The translations under genes and the position numbers were made by a program. 64,000 bases of DNA from Bradymonadales bacterium (lineage in GTDB: Bacteria; Myxococcota_A; Bradymonadia; JAFGEP01), in NCBI GenBank assembly GCA_016931535.1, contig JAFGEP010000050.1:1-64000 (forward strand), given 5' to 3'. Numbering within the stretch: position 1 is the first letter of the stretch; each line of letters starts with the position of its first letter. The notes beneath the pieces are model-generated. The model was not told where the DNA came from. It did not search any database and was given only the letters and a program-made list of their open reading frames with translations. Positions 19,606 through 28,847 of this stretch are shown here, in pieces.

Positions 19606-21621
19606 ATGAGAGAGCGCGATCGATCGTTTCAGCTGGTGAGTCCGTTCGCTCCAAAGGGAGATCAACCACAGGCGATCTCGGAGCTGGTCGCCGGCGTGCG
19701 CCGCGGGGAGCGCCACCAGGTGCTGCTGGGGGTGACCGGATCGGGCAAGACCTTCACCATGGCGCAGGTCATCGAGCTTATCCAGGTGCCGACTCTGGTC
19801 ATCGCTCCCAACAAGACGTTGGCCGGCCAGCTCTACAGCGAGCTCAAGGACCTCTTCCCGAAAAACGCGGTGGAGTACTTCGTCAGCTACTACGACTACT
19901 ACCAGCCGGAGGCCTATATCCCCCAGACCGACACCTATATCGAGAAGGAGTCGATGATCAACGATGCCATCGACCGGATGCGCCATTCGGCGACGCGAAG
20001 CCTGCTGGAACGCAACGACGTGATCATCGTGGCCACCGTCTCCTGCATCTTCGGGCTGGGAAGCGCCGAAGCCTACTACGACATGCTGGTCTTTCTGGAG
20101 CAGGGGCTGCGCATCGATCGGGATCGGGTGCTGCGCAAGCTGGTCGATATCCAGTACCAGCGCAACGACTACGACTTTCACCGGGGTACCTTTCGGGTCC
20201 GGGGGGATGTGGTGGAGATCTTCCCCGCCTATGAGGCCGAGACCGCCGTCCGGGTGGAGTTCTTCGGAGACGAGGTGGAGGCGATCTGGGAGATCGATCC
20301 GCTGCGCGGCCGACGTTTGCAGCGGCTCCCCAAGATCGCGGTCTACCCCTCCACCCACTACGTGGTTACCGATCAACGTCGCAAGGAGGCGATGCAAGCC
20401 ATTCGGGATGAGCTGAGAGATCGGTTGGATCAGTTGCGAAAGGAGGGGGGGCTGCTCCAGGCTCAACGGCTGGAGCAACGGACCTTGTACGACCTGGAGA
20501 TGATGGAGACGGTCGGGTATTGCACCGGAATCGAGAACTACTCCCGCCACCTCTCCGGAAGGGGCCCAGGGGAGCCTCCTCCCTGCCTTCTGGACTACTA
20601 CCCCGAACACTGGCTGCTCATCGTGGACGAGTCCCACGTGACCATCCCCCAGCTCGGCGGCATGTACCGGGGCGATCGATCCCGCAAGTTGACCCTGGTG
20701 GAGCACGGGTTCCGTCTGCCCAGCGCCCTCGACAATCGGCCCCTCGCCTTCGAGGAGTTCGAGGCGATGCTCGACACCGTGGTCTATACCTCGGCGACCC
20801 CGGGAGAATACGAGCTGGAAAAGACCGGTGGGGTGGTGGTGGAACAGGTCATCCGGCCAACCGGCCTCATGGATCCTCAGATCGAGGTCAAGCCGGCTGT
20901 CAACCAGGTGGACGACCTGGTGGAGGAGATCCGCCACCATGTACAGGACCGGGGTGAACGGGTCCTGGTTACCGTCCTGACCAAGCGGATGGCCGAGGAC
21001 CTGACGGAATACCTGCGAGAGCTCAACTTCAGGGTCCGATACCTCCATTCGGACATCGACACCATCGAGCGCATGAGCATCTTGAGAGACCTGCGCAAGG
21101 GGGTGTTCGATATCCTGGTGGGAATCAACCTGCTGCGCGAGGGGCTCGACCTCCCCGAGGTCAGCCTGGTGGCGATCCTGGATGCCGACCGCGAGGGGTT
21201 TCTGCGCAGCAACCGCTCGCTGGTCCAGACCGTGGGGCGAGCCGCCCGCAACGCAGGCGGACGGGTGGTGATGTATGCCGACCGGATCACGCCATCCATG
21301 CAATGGTGCATCGATGAAACCCTCCGGCGGCGCGAGATCCAGTCGGCGTACAACCGGGAACACCATATCATCCCTCAGACCATCGTCCGGCGCATTGCGG
21401 ACCTGGAGTCGCACCTGGGGCTGGAAGACTACCTGGAGGTGCCGCTGGAGGCCGAGGTCGGCCGGGGGATGGAGGCAGCGGCGGGCAACCTGCAGCAGCT
21501 GATCGACCGACTCACAGAACAAATGCGCAAGGCAGCAAAGGAGTTGGAGTTCGAGCGGGCTGCGCAGCTTCGAGACGAGATCCGGCGACTGGAGGCGAAG
21601 GACCTCGGATTGAAGCGGTGA
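19606..21621 (+). CDS. uvrB: UvrABC excinuclease subunit B
   Basis: 671 residues from the ATG at 19606; the earlier TTG at 19573 would add an unlikely tail. UvrB is the damage-verifying helicase-like subunit of nucleotide excision repair. Visible are the Walker [11 protein letters not shown], the damage-binding beta-hairpin [20 protein letters not shown], the DESH Walker B motif, the helicase motifs [17 protein letters not shown] and QTVGRAARN, and a C-terminal UVR domain ([18 protein letters not shown]) that binds UvrC. All motifs are intact. Confidence 0.98.
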   Translation: MRERDRSFQLVSPFAPKGDQPQAISELVAGVRRGERHQVLLGVTGSGKTFTMAQVIELIQVPTLVIAPNKTLAGQLYSELKDLFPKNAVEYFVSYYDYYQPEAYIPQTDTYIEKESMINDAIDRMRHSATRSLLERNDVIIVATVSCIFGLGSAEAYYDMLVFLEQGLRIDRDRVLRKLVDIQYQRNDYDFHRGTFRVRGDVVEIFPAYEAETAVRVEFFGDEVEAIWEIDPLRGRRLQRLPKIAVYPSTHYVVTDQRRKEAMQAIRDELRDRLDQLRKEGGLLQAQRLEQRTLYDLEMMETVGYCTGIENYSRHLSGRGPGEPPPCLLDYYPEHWLLIVDESHVTIPQLGGMYRGDRSRKLTLVEHGFRLPSALDNRPLAFEEFEAMLDTVVYTSATPGEYELEKTGGVVVEQVIRPTGLMDPQIEVKPAVNQVDDLVEEIRHHVQDRGERVLVTVLTKRMAEDLTEYLRELNFRVRYLHSDIDTIERMSILRDLRKGVFDILVGINLLREGLDLPEVSLVAILDADREGFLRSNRSLVQTVGRAARNAGGRVVMYADRITPSMQWCIDETLRRREIQSAYNREHHIIPQTIVRRIADLESHLGLEDYLEVPLEAEVGRGMEAAAGNLQQLIDRLTEQMRKAAKELEFERAAQLRDEIRRLEAKDLGLKR

Positions 21622-21784
21622 TCGGTCAACAGGCCGAGCAGTGCACAGGCAGTCCCTTCGTGTCGCGCTCTGGACAGAGGACAACGGACACCAGATACTC
21701 GGCAGCCAAGAGGAGCACCGGAAAAGCGGCGTACCAGCACCGAAGATAGCCACTTCAGATAATCACCTCGAGATCGAGCGACGG

Positions 21785-22738
21785 ATGGAAGAGCAGCGAA
21801 CACCGGATAACCCGGCCAGGGACAGGGGAAACAGGGCGCAACCGCCAGGAGGGCGAGGCGGCTCTGTTGGATGGTGGCGCAAGATCGGCCGGTGGTTTCT
21901 GGTCCTGCTGGCCGTGGGGGGAGGGCTTGCCGTCATCGTTCACTGGAGTCTCGAGGGAACGATCTCGGAGGAGGCGATCGTCCGTTTTGTCGATCGGTTC
22001 CAGGTATGGGCCCCGCTGACCTATCTGTTGCTGTTCGCCACGCTGGGCAGCTTTTTCATTCCCACGACCGTCTTTGTGATCATCGGGGTGGTCCTGTTCG
22101 GGCGGCTGGTCGGCTTTCTGTACTCGGTGGTGGGAGGGTTTCTGGCTCTGATCGTAGGGTTTTCCGCTGCTCGGACGTTGGGGCGGGAGTGGATTTCGCG
22201 TTGGCTTCGCCGCTCCTCCAGCAGGCTGTTGCGGTTGGACCAGGCGCTGGAGAAGCACGGAATCGTCACCTCGATGTTCGTGCGGCTGGTGTATCTTCCC
22301 AACGGTGTCATCAACGCCACCTTCGGGTTGAGCGGCATTCGAATGAGCCACTACGCGTTGGGAAGTCTCTTCGGACACATCCCGATCGCCTTTGCCGTGG
22401 CGTTCATGGCAGATGGGATCAAAGAGGCCTGGCTGCACTCCGACTGGAAAGTGCTGCTGACGGGGGAGATGCTGGCCGGCATCCTGGTGTTCGCTTTCTG
22501 TGTTGCAACTCCCTTCGTCGCCAAGTGGGCCAGCCGCCGGTGGGGCTCCTCTGCGGCGGATCGCTTCGGGCTGGCAACCATGGGTCGCCTGGTTGAGCAG
22601 CAGAAGCAGCGGAAGGCTGGCCAGGGGAGCGGTGCATCGCCGTCGAGCGAGGCGCGCACACCAGCCGGCGAGCGGCAAATCCCGCAGGAAGAGGTCGCAC
22701 AGGCGGCGGCCCCAGAGGAGGACACGTCGGAGCAGTAA
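21785..22738 (+). CDS. VTT-domain (TVP38/TMEM64, DedA superfamily) membrane protein
   Basis: 317 residues from the ATG at 21785; longer in-frame starts give a non-conserved leader. After a charged cytoplasmic tail come five to six membrane segments. The core shows FFIPTTVFVIIGVVLFG, GFLYSVVGGFLALIVGFSAARTLGREW and MFVRLVYLPNGVINATFGLSGIRMSHY, the VTT/SNARE-associated family pattern. Members are linked to lipid scrambling or undecaprenyl-phosphate movement. The C-terminus is a Gln/Ala/Glu-rich cytoplasmic tail. It follows uvrB by 163 bases and meets the next gene tail to tail. Confidence 0.85.
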   Translation: MEEQRTPDNPARDRGNRAQPPGGRGGSVGWWRKIGRWFLVLLAVGGGLAVIVHWSLEGTISEEAIVRFVDRFQVWAPLTYLLLFATLGSFFIPTTVFVIIGVVLFGRLVGFLYSVVGGFLALIVGFSAARTLGREWISRWLRRSSSRLLRLDQALEKHGIVTSMFVRLVYLPNGVINATFGLSGIRMSHYALGSLFGHIPIAFAVAFMADGIKEAWLHSDWKVLLTGEMLAGILVFAFCVATPFVAKWASRRWGSSAADRFGLATMGRLVEQQKQRKAGQGSGASPSSEARTPAGERQIPQEEVAQAAAPEEDTSEQ

Positions 22739-22755
22739 ACCAGGGCGGTGAACCG

Positions 22756-24372
22756 CTACAGTGGCTCGTCACCGGTCCTCGAGGAGGTGTCGCGATCACG
22801 GGTTGCGTTTTGTGACGGTACGGCGTTGCCCCGCATGGTCCGGCACTGGATGTCGTAGACATCCGCTTCCTGGAAGAGGCCGGCCTGCCAGTACAGCTCG
22901 GCCAGCGTGCAGATGAGGTCGGGATCGGTGCGGTCCAGTTGAGATGCCAGCCGAAGATGCCCGATGGCGTCCTCGATCCGTCCCTCTTCGGTGGCCAGCC
23001 GGGCCTGGTAGACCAGGGCATCGATGCGCGCCTGGTGCGGATTGGCGCCGGCGGGCGACTCCGCCGGTGGCCCGGTGACCTCGGGCGGGGTCTCGGACGA
23101 GGCTGGCCCTGTGGCCAGCGCATGAGGTGGGGTCACGGTCTCGCTCGGCTGGGCCGCGTTGTCGCCCAACCGCCCGGCCTGGGAGGTCTGTTGGGGACCG
23201 GGGGTGGAACGCAGCCCGACCAGGCCGATCAGGTCAGCCCACCCCGACAGTTGTACGGCGCCAGCCGCCAGGACGAGGATGGTGAGCACCAGCCCTGACC
23301 AGGTGATCCACCCGATCTTTTTCTTCCTGGCCAACAGGCGAGCGTGATGGCCGGTGATCACGCCGGAGTGAGGTCGAGAGCCCGGTCTCCGTTGTCCAGC
23401 ACGAGCGGAAGCGGCGCGAACCCTCAGCGAAGCTCGGGAGCGCTGGCCCGGTCTGGTGCGGCTTTTGGCGGGGTCTTGTACTGCGCGTCGTTCGGTCGAG
23501 GTCTCAGGGCGCCTGTCCAGTGCTCCCGGTGTGTCCTGAAGCCTGAGCAGGGTGGTGGCAGCCTCCGGCGAGCCGGCAGGGGGGGGTAAAGCTGTCGTCC
23601 GGGCTGTTCTTTCTCCGTCGAGAGCCATGGTCGGGATGTTTTCATCGGAGGGAGGGGGGGGCGGTCGGAGGACGGGAAAGGCCGCGCCGGACCCGGTGAC
23701 TCCCAGGCTGGCTCTCCGGTCGGTTCCAGGGGTGAGAATCCGAGGGCGGCGCGCCTTTCGCGGCAGCGCATCGACCAGCTCGGGGCAGTTTTCCAGGGTT
23801 TTCCAGCTCACTCCCCCGTCGTTGCTGGCCAGCATGCCATCAATGCTGTCCTTGGTGGACAGCCAATTCTTCAGTGCCTGCAGGTCGGGAAAGTCATAGA
23901 CCAGCCCTACAGGGCTTTTCAGCTTCCACTGCTGGCGGGCTGCCTGCTTGGTCCTGGCAGGCTCTGGCGGGGAGAGCACGGTGGTCGGTTGGGCTTGTGG
24001 GGGTCTGGGTTCACTCGATGCGCCAGGAGCCAAGGGGGAGGGCCTGGTCACCTCGAAGGGGGAAACCGCGTCCACCTGTAGCACCCTGGTTTGCGCCTCT
24101 TCTGCCGCCGTCGAAGGGGTTGGGGCCTGCGGCGGGGTTTCCCTCATCTGCGGAGCGAGCAGGGGCGGCGGGGGGGGGAAGAGAGAGGGTTCCGGAAAAC
24201 CGGATCGGAGAGAAGAAGGTGTGCTGGTCGGTTGTCGTGGATCCGCCGGTTCTTCCGGGACGGCCGGGAACACTTCCCCACAGCCCGGACATCGGATATG
24301 ACCACCGCCGGACGGCAGCTTGTCCTCACGCACCCGATAGCGAGAACTACACCGGGGGCAGCGTACGATCAT
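22756..24372 (-). CDS. MJ0042 zinc-ribbon, single-pass membrane protein with TPR tail
   Basis: 538 residues. The N-terminus is an MJ0042-type zinc ribbon: CPRC and CPGC with CSSRYRV between. A Pro-rich linker follows, then a small domain around residues 150-200 (LVYDFPDLQALKNWL and DGMLASNDGGVSWKTLE) seen in many deltaproteobacterial zinc-ribbon proteins. A second basic/Pro linker leads to one membrane helix (about 366-386, ITWSGLVLTILVLAAGAVQL). The C-terminus, presumably outside the cytoplasm, has a TPR-like pair (RIEDAIGHLRLASQLDRTDPD, LAELYWQAGLFQEAD). The layout suggests a scaffold linking a cytoplasmic sensor part to the envelope. Function unknown. Confidence 0.75.
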   Translation of the reverse strand: MIVRCPRCSSRYRVREDKLPSGGGHIRCPGCGEVFPAVPEEPADPRQPTSTPSSLRSGFPEPSLFPPPPPLLAPQMRETPPQAPTPSTAAEEAQTRVLQVDAVSPFEVTRPSPLAPGASSEPRPPQAQPTTVLSPPEPARTKQAARQQWKLKSPVGLVYDFPDLQALKNWLSTKDSIDGMLASNDGGVSWKTLENCPELVDALPRKARRPRILTPGTDRRASLGVTGSGAAFPVLRPPPPPSDENIPTMALDGERTARTTALPPPAGSPEAATTLLRLQDTPGALDRRPETSTERRAVQDPAKSRTRPGQRSRASLRVRAASARAGQRRPGSRPHSGVITGHHARLLARKKKIGWITWSGLVLTILVLAAGAVQLSGWADLIGLVGLRSTPGPQQTSQAGRLGDNAAQPSETVTPPHALATGPASSETPPEVTGPPAESPAGANPHQARIDALVYQARLATEEGRIEDAIGHLRLASQLDRTDPDLICTLAELYWQAGLFQEADVYDIQCRTMRGNAVPSQNATRDRDTSSRTGDEPL

Positions 24373-24705
24373 GGGGGCTCACTCGCAGCAAGAGGGGAGC
24401 CACCGGGAAACCTCTCCCTCCGTTTGCGACCTCCCGCCAGTCGGGTGGTGTCATCGGAGGTTCAGGGTAGAGACCGGCGCATTCGCCCACCTCTCCATGA
24501 TACAGATTCGAGGCCGAGCCGCAAAGAAACCCCGGCGTGGTTTCCGCTCCGAGCCGGAGGACGGTGCCTTGGTGTGCGGGGGGTGGGTGGGCGTTGACTC
24601 CGGGGGAAGAGGTTACTAGATTGAACATGATGGCTGTGCCGAACAGGGCCAGGACGGGTTGTCGTTTGGGGAAGCGCTCGTCGTTCGGGCAATGGGAGGC
24701 CGGCC
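24373..24705. other. Divergent intergenic region, MJ0042 gene and Fic-fold gene
   Basis: 333 bases with no gene. It must hold both divergent promoters. A good forward promoter lies at 24594-24622. No inverted repeat long enough to call an operator was seen. Confidence 0.6.
24594..24622 (+). promoter_or_regulatory. Sigma70-type promoter for the Fic-fold gene
   Basis: TTGACT at 24594-24599 (five of six consensus bases) and TAGATT at 24617-24622 (four of six) are separated by exactly 17 bases. Transcription would start near 24629, leaving a leader of about 75 bases before the ATG at 24706. Confidence 0.6.
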
Positions 24706-25461
24706 ATGGACATGCTATTTCTCTGTCTTGACGAACACCTCCAGCGCCTGCGCGAGGTCGAGGCGCAGCTCTCTCCGCATATCCAGAGTCAGATCGAACA
24801 GCGCTTTCTGTGTGGCTGGATCTACCACGACCTCTCCCTCGAGGGCTGGGTGTTCCGCGACAACGAGATCGGACGGGCCCTGGAGGGTCGCGAGGGTACC
24901 TGTTGGCTGGAGAGCCAGCTGATGGAAAAAGTGCAGCTGATGAGGCGAGCCATCCAGTTCGTGGCCCACCAGGCTCACCTGCAAAACGGTCTCGACCTGG
25001 AGTTCATCAAGGAGATCCATCGCAGGATCTGCTCCGACCGGGAGGAATCGGCCGGACATTACCGCAAGGACCTGGGTGACAGCCGGGTCTACCGCCACGA
25101 CCTGATCGCGCCCTCCGCCATCTCCTATCGGCTGCGTCGCCTGGTCTCCTTTGCCCTCCAAGAGGCCGACAGTCTCCACCCCATCCCGGCGGCCAGCGAG
25201 ATCCATCGCCGATTGATGGAGATCTTCCCCTTTCCTTCTGACAACGGGATCGTGGCCCGCCTGGCGCTGAACTTCTGGCTGATGAAACACGGCTATCCGC
25301 CGGTGGTATTCCAGGTCACCGATCGACACCGTTACTTTGACGCCTACCTGTCCAGCAACGGTCCGTTCCAGACCCTGGTCGTTGACTCCATGCAAGATCT
25401 GGCCGAAGCCAAACTCAGAAGTCTGCACGGCCTGGTGGATGAGAAGGAACAACGGGTGTAG
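24706..25461 (+). CDS. Fic-fold protein with a degenerate active-site motif
   Basis: 251 residues. The layout is that of a Fic protein: IHRRICSDREESAGHYRKD, a conserved VYRHDLIAPSAIS segment, and the motif helix. The motif at 174-185 reads FPFPSDNGIVAR where active enzymes have HPFxxGNGRxxR. The catalytic His is Phe174, the first Gly is Asp179 and the first Arg is Ile182, while Pro175, Phe176, Asn180, Gly181 and Arg185 remain. DLSLEG at 42-47 resembles the (S/T)xxxE(G/N) inhibitory helix, with Asp in the first place. AMP transfer is therefore doubtful; a binding or regulatory role is likelier. Forward promoter at 24594-24622. GGGAGGCC precedes the ATG. Confidence 0.8.
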   Translation: MDMLFLCLDEHLQRLREVEAQLSPHIQSQIEQRFLCGWIYHDLSLEGWVFRDNEIGRALEGREGTCWLESQLMEKVQLMRRAIQFVAHQAHLQNGLDLEFIKEIHRRICSDREESAGHYRKDLGDSRVYRHDLIAPSAISYRLRRLVSFALQEADSLHPIPAASEIHRRLMEIFPFPSDNGIVARLALNFWLMKHGYPPVVFQVTDRHRYFDAYLSSNGPFQTLVVDSMQDLAEAKLRSLHGLVDEKEQRV

Positions 25462-25664
25462 GCAAGACACCCGGCTGTCTGTTCACTGGTCCCGCCACGC
25501 GTCGAATCTCAGGCCGGTTGTCTACTCGGTGCAGCCTTTGGCCAGGACTCGGCCGGGGAGATCGGATGATCCTGGTGGAAGGAGGAGAGCGGTGCAGGAT
25601 GCGCTTTGCCGGACAGGCCGGACCCGCAGCCCCCTGGTTTTCCTGCGTGACAGCCGGCTCGATC

Positions 25665-27263
25665 TCAGGAGAAGATGGCTTCGGCAAACTCGTGGGCGTC
25701 GAACTCCCGTAGATCTTCCACCTGCTCTCCAATCCCGATGAACTGTACCGGAACGGCCAGCTCGTCGCTGATCCCGATGACCACCCCTCCCTTGGCCGTG
25801 CCGTCGAGCTTGGTGAGGATGATGCCGGTGATGCCCACCTCCTTGTTGAACATCTGGGCTTGGGCGATGGCGTTCTGGCCGGTGTTGGCGTCCAGCACCA
25901 GCATGACGTGATGGGGGGCACCCGGCAACGCCTTGGCGGTGACCCGGTGGACCTTTTTCAGCTCTTCCACCAGGTTGACCTTGGTGTGCAGGCGGCCAGC
26001 GGTGTCGGCCACGACGACGTCATAGTGCTCCTCGATCGCCAGCTTGACGGCATCGAAGACCACCGAGGGAGGATCGCGCCCCTCGGGGGCGGTGAACACC
26101 TGGCATCCTACCCGCTCCGCCCAGATGGACAGCTGGTCGGTGGCCGCTGCCCGGAAGGTGTCGGCCGCCACCAACAGCACCTTCAGCCCTTCCGTCTTGA
26201 ACTTGCTGGCCAGCTTGCCGATGGTTGTGGTCTTGCCCACGCCGTTGACGCCGATCACCAGGATGACTGCGGGGCGCTGTGCACCGATGCCAAAGGGCTT
26301 CTGGCTGGTTTCCAGGATGCGCTGGGTTTCGGTGCGCAGCAGGGCCCAGACACGTTGGGGATCGGGCTCCTTCTGCTCGGCGATCTTCTCCTGGACCTTT
26401 TCCAGCAGGATCTGGCTGGTTTTCACGCCGATGTCGGCGGTGAAGAGAACCTCCTCCAGCTCGCCCATCAGTCCGTCGTCAATCCGGGTCCGCTTGGAGA
26501 ACAACCCTTTCAGGCGCTGGACGAACCCCTTTCGGGTTTTTTCAAGCCCTTCTTCCAGGGATCGGGGCGCCCCGATCCCGGCGGCTGGCGGAGGAGGCCC
26601 GGCATCCGCTGGAGCGACGGCGAGGGATGACGGGGGCTGGGCGATGTCCAAAGGAGGCGAGGGGAGAGGTCGCGGGGGCCCGGAAGGACGGACCTTGTCG
26701 GCGACCGGTTCCGGTTTGGACGCGGCCGGTTCTCGATGGAGCGGCAAGGCGACAGGACCAGGCGGTTCGGTCGGTGGGGTTGGCTCAAAGGGTTCCGGCG
26801 GCGTGGGCTCTTCTGCTGGGGGGGTCTCTCTCTCCTGAGGAAGGAGGGTGAGCTGGCTTTCGACCTGCTCGATCGCTTTTCTGGTTGCTCCCTTGCGGGC
26901 CTGTCGAGCCTGGAGGAGCGCCTCCCTGCTCTTGATCTCGTCGGTGACCTTGGCTGCCCGGGACGCCTTGACCTCCCGCAGGCTCGGGGCATGACCGGCC
27001 TCTTCTGCCACGGTGGCCGATTGATCCTTTTCTTTGGGCAGCGCCCCCTTCGGTTCCTCCGAGATGGGGGGTCTCTTGGGGCGCAAGGTCCGGGTGGCCA
27101 CCAGGATGATGATGATCAGAAGGACGCCCAAAAGGCCCCAGACGACCAGGTCGGGTAGACCGCCAGCGGAGGCCTGTCCCAGGGGAACCAGGCGGTGACC
27201 GCCGTCGATCCCGGTCGCCAAGAGATTGGATCCGATAGACACGATTTCGAGTGCCTGTAACAT
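25665..27263 (-). CDS. ftsY: Signal recognition particle receptor FtsY, membrane-anchored
   Basis: 532 residues from the ATG at 27263. It has a single membrane helix at about 38-57 ([20 protein letters not shown]), a long Pro/Glu-rich linker with a Lys/Arg helical part, and the NG GTPase domain in the last 300 residues: [10 protein letters not shown] (P-loop), [23 protein letters not shown] and [10 protein letters not shown]. FtsY docks the SRP-ribosome complex to SecY. E. coli FtsY has no such helix, so this form is tethered in the membrane by its own N-terminus. The upstream ribosome site is weak. Confidence 0.96.
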   Translation of the reverse strand: MLQALEIVSIGSNLLATGIDGGHRLVPLGQASAGGLPDLVVWGLLGVLLIIIILVATRTLRPKRPPISEEPKGALPKEKDQSATVAEEAGHAPSLREVKASRAAKVTDEIKSREALLQARQARKGATRKAIEQVESQLTLLPQERETPPAEEPTPPEPFEPTPPTEPPGPVALPLHREPAASKPEPVADKVRPSGPPRPLPSPPLDIAQPPSSLAVAPADAGPPPPAAGIGAPRSLEEGLEKTRKGFVQRLKGLFSKRTRIDDGLMGELEEVLFTADIGVKTSQILLEKVQEKIAEQKEPDPQRVWALLRTETQRILETSQKPFGIGAQRPAVILVIGVNGVGKTTTIGKLASKFKTEGLKVLLVAADTFRAAATDQLSIWAERVGCQVFTAPEGRDPPSVVFDAVKLAIEEHYDVVVADTAGRLHTKVNLVEELKKVHRVTAKALPGAPHHVMLVLDANTGQNAIAQAQMFNKEVGITGIILTKLDGTAKGGVVIGISDELAVPVQFIGIGEQVEDLREFDAHEFAEAIFS

Positions 27264-27454
27264 GGTAGTACTATCCAAGCCAGGAAAACCGCCAGAGGCG
27301 GAGTGTAGTGTCACCGGCGAGGATGTCAACCACCCTGGGGGCGATACAGAGGTCGGGAACAATCACTGGCCGGTCTCGAAGGTTTGTGGTAATTGTCGAC
27401 CTGATATCGTATGGCGGCAACCAGCGAGAACTCACCAAAGCAAGGAGTGCGGTC

Positions 27455-28138
27455 GTGACGGCCCGTATCGCAGTCGTACTGGCGGTCCTCGTAGCCCTGA
27501 CGGGTACGACGGCAGCGCAATCTCTGGAAGAAGGTGACATTGCGGTCATTCAGCTCAGACCCGTTTTGGTTCGGAACCGGGTCGAGGTCCTCCCCCGCTT
27601 CGGAGTCACACTTAACGACCCGCTCATTCGGCAGTATCACGTGGGTGGGAGTCTGTACTACCACATCAATGAGGACTTCTCCGTGGGGGGGTCCTTCGAG
27701 TGGTACGATTTCGGAGGGGCGTTGGGGGGTCCGACCGACGCCTACAACCGGATGATTCAAACCAGCTCGTCCATACCGGAGCTGGCGCCTTTGACCTATG
27801 TTGCCGCGGCGGAGTTCGGCTGGGTGCCGGTCAACGGCAAGTTCTCGCTGTTCAACCTCACCATCGTCTACTTCGATCTCTACCTGTTGGGGGGGGCAGG
27901 GATTATCGATACGGTGGGCGATCCGCATCCAGCCGGCATCCTGGCTGTGGGGCAGCGGTTGTTCGTGACGGACTGGTTGGCCCTGTTGATCGAGCTGCGG
28001 GACCGGCTCTACCTCGAGCCGTACCCCTCGGGAAACTCCTTCATGAACATCCTGACGGCGTCGATCGGGGTGAGCGTGTTCATCCCCCCATCGTTCTCCT
28101 ACGCCGTGCATCGCGACCGCATTCTGGATTGGGATTGA
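27455..28138 (+). CDS. Outer-membrane beta-barrel protein, first of a pair
   Basis: 227 residues from the GTG at 27455, which has AAGGAG seven bases upstream and opens directly into a signal peptide (TARIAVVLAVLVALTGTTAAQ). The mature part is alternating hydrophobic strands rich in Tyr, Phe and Gly and fits an 8-10 strand barrel. A conserved SLEEGDIAVIQLRPVLVRNRVEVLPRFG start is shared with the next gene. Myxobacterial outer-membrane proteins of this type are known but their roles are mostly open. Confidence 0.75.
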   Translation: MTARIAVVLAVLVALTGTTAAQSLEEGDIAVIQLRPVLVRNRVEVLPRFGVTLNDPLIRQYHVGGSLYYHINEDFSVGGSFEWYDFGGALGGPTDAYNRMIQTSSSIPELAPLTYVAAAEFGWVPVNGKFSLFNLTIVYFDLYLLGGAGIIDTVGDPHPAGILAVGQRLFVTDWLALLIELRDRLYLEPYPSGNSFMNILTASIGVSVFIPPSFSYAVHRDRILDWD

Positions 28139-28142
28139 CGCC

Positions 28143-28847
28143 ATGCTGTCTACCAGAAGCCTGATCATAGGGATCGCGTGCGGACTTTTCGTCCTGTCGT
28201 TCGCTCCGATGGTGCAAGCCCAGGGCCGCAGCCTGGAGGAAGGCCCCATCGTTCGGCGACAGCTTTTATTCCGGAGCAATCGCGTGGAGATCGCGCCCTC
28301 GTTGGGCCACACGTTGAACGATTCCTACCGCCGCACGCTGTACCTCAACGTGGCGGCCAACTACCACCTGACCAATACCTTCTCCTTGGGGGTGAACGTG
28401 GGGTGGGGCGCGCTGCACTACAACACCAACCTGATGGACGAGATCGAAGCCTCCAGCCCGGCGGTGGCCCGCACCCTGGATTTCGCCGAACCCACCCTGC
28501 TCGGTCACTTCCACCTGTCCTATGTGCCGTTCTACGGCAAGTTCAACATCCTGGAAGAGACGACGGTCAACTACGATTTCCACCTGATCGGGGGACTATC
28601 CGGTGCCCTCATGTCATCCGATGTGGCCGACCTGGATGGGTTCAAGTTCGGGCCCGCCCTGGGGGCTGGATTCCGTTTCTTCCTGGGAGGGGATACCGCC
28701 ATCACCATCGACCTGGTGGACCACCTGTTTTCCTACTCACCGGTGGCACGGCCCGGAGTGCAGGCCGAGTCCAGCTTCTCGCACCAGGTGATGGTCAGCC
28801 TGGGGGTGAGCTTCTTCGTTACCGGGGAGCTGCGTGTGAGCCGGTGA
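28143..28847 (+). CDS. Outer-membrane beta-barrel protein, second of a pair
   Basis: 234 residues with a signal peptide (LIIGIACGLFVLSFAPMVQAQ). It is a paralogue of the gene before it: SLEEGPIVRRQLLFRSNRVEIAPSLG, then LNDSY and the Tyr/Phe-rich strands align with LNDPL and its strands upstream. Only four bases separate the genes, so they are co-transcribed and may form a hetero-pair. Its TGA ends at 28847 and the mnmG stop on the other strand begins at 28848. Confidence 0.75.
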   Translation: MLSTRSLIIGIACGLFVLSFAPMVQAQGRSLEEGPIVRRQLLFRSNRVEIAPSLGHTLNDSYRRTLYLNVAANYHLTNTFSLGVNVGWGALHYNTNLMDEIEASSPAVARTLDFAEPTLLGHFHLSYVPFYGKFNILEETTVNYDFHLIGGLSGALMSSDVADLDGFKFGPALGAGFRFFLGGDTAITIDLVDHLFSYSPVARPGVQAESSFSHQVMVSLGVSFFVTGELRVSR

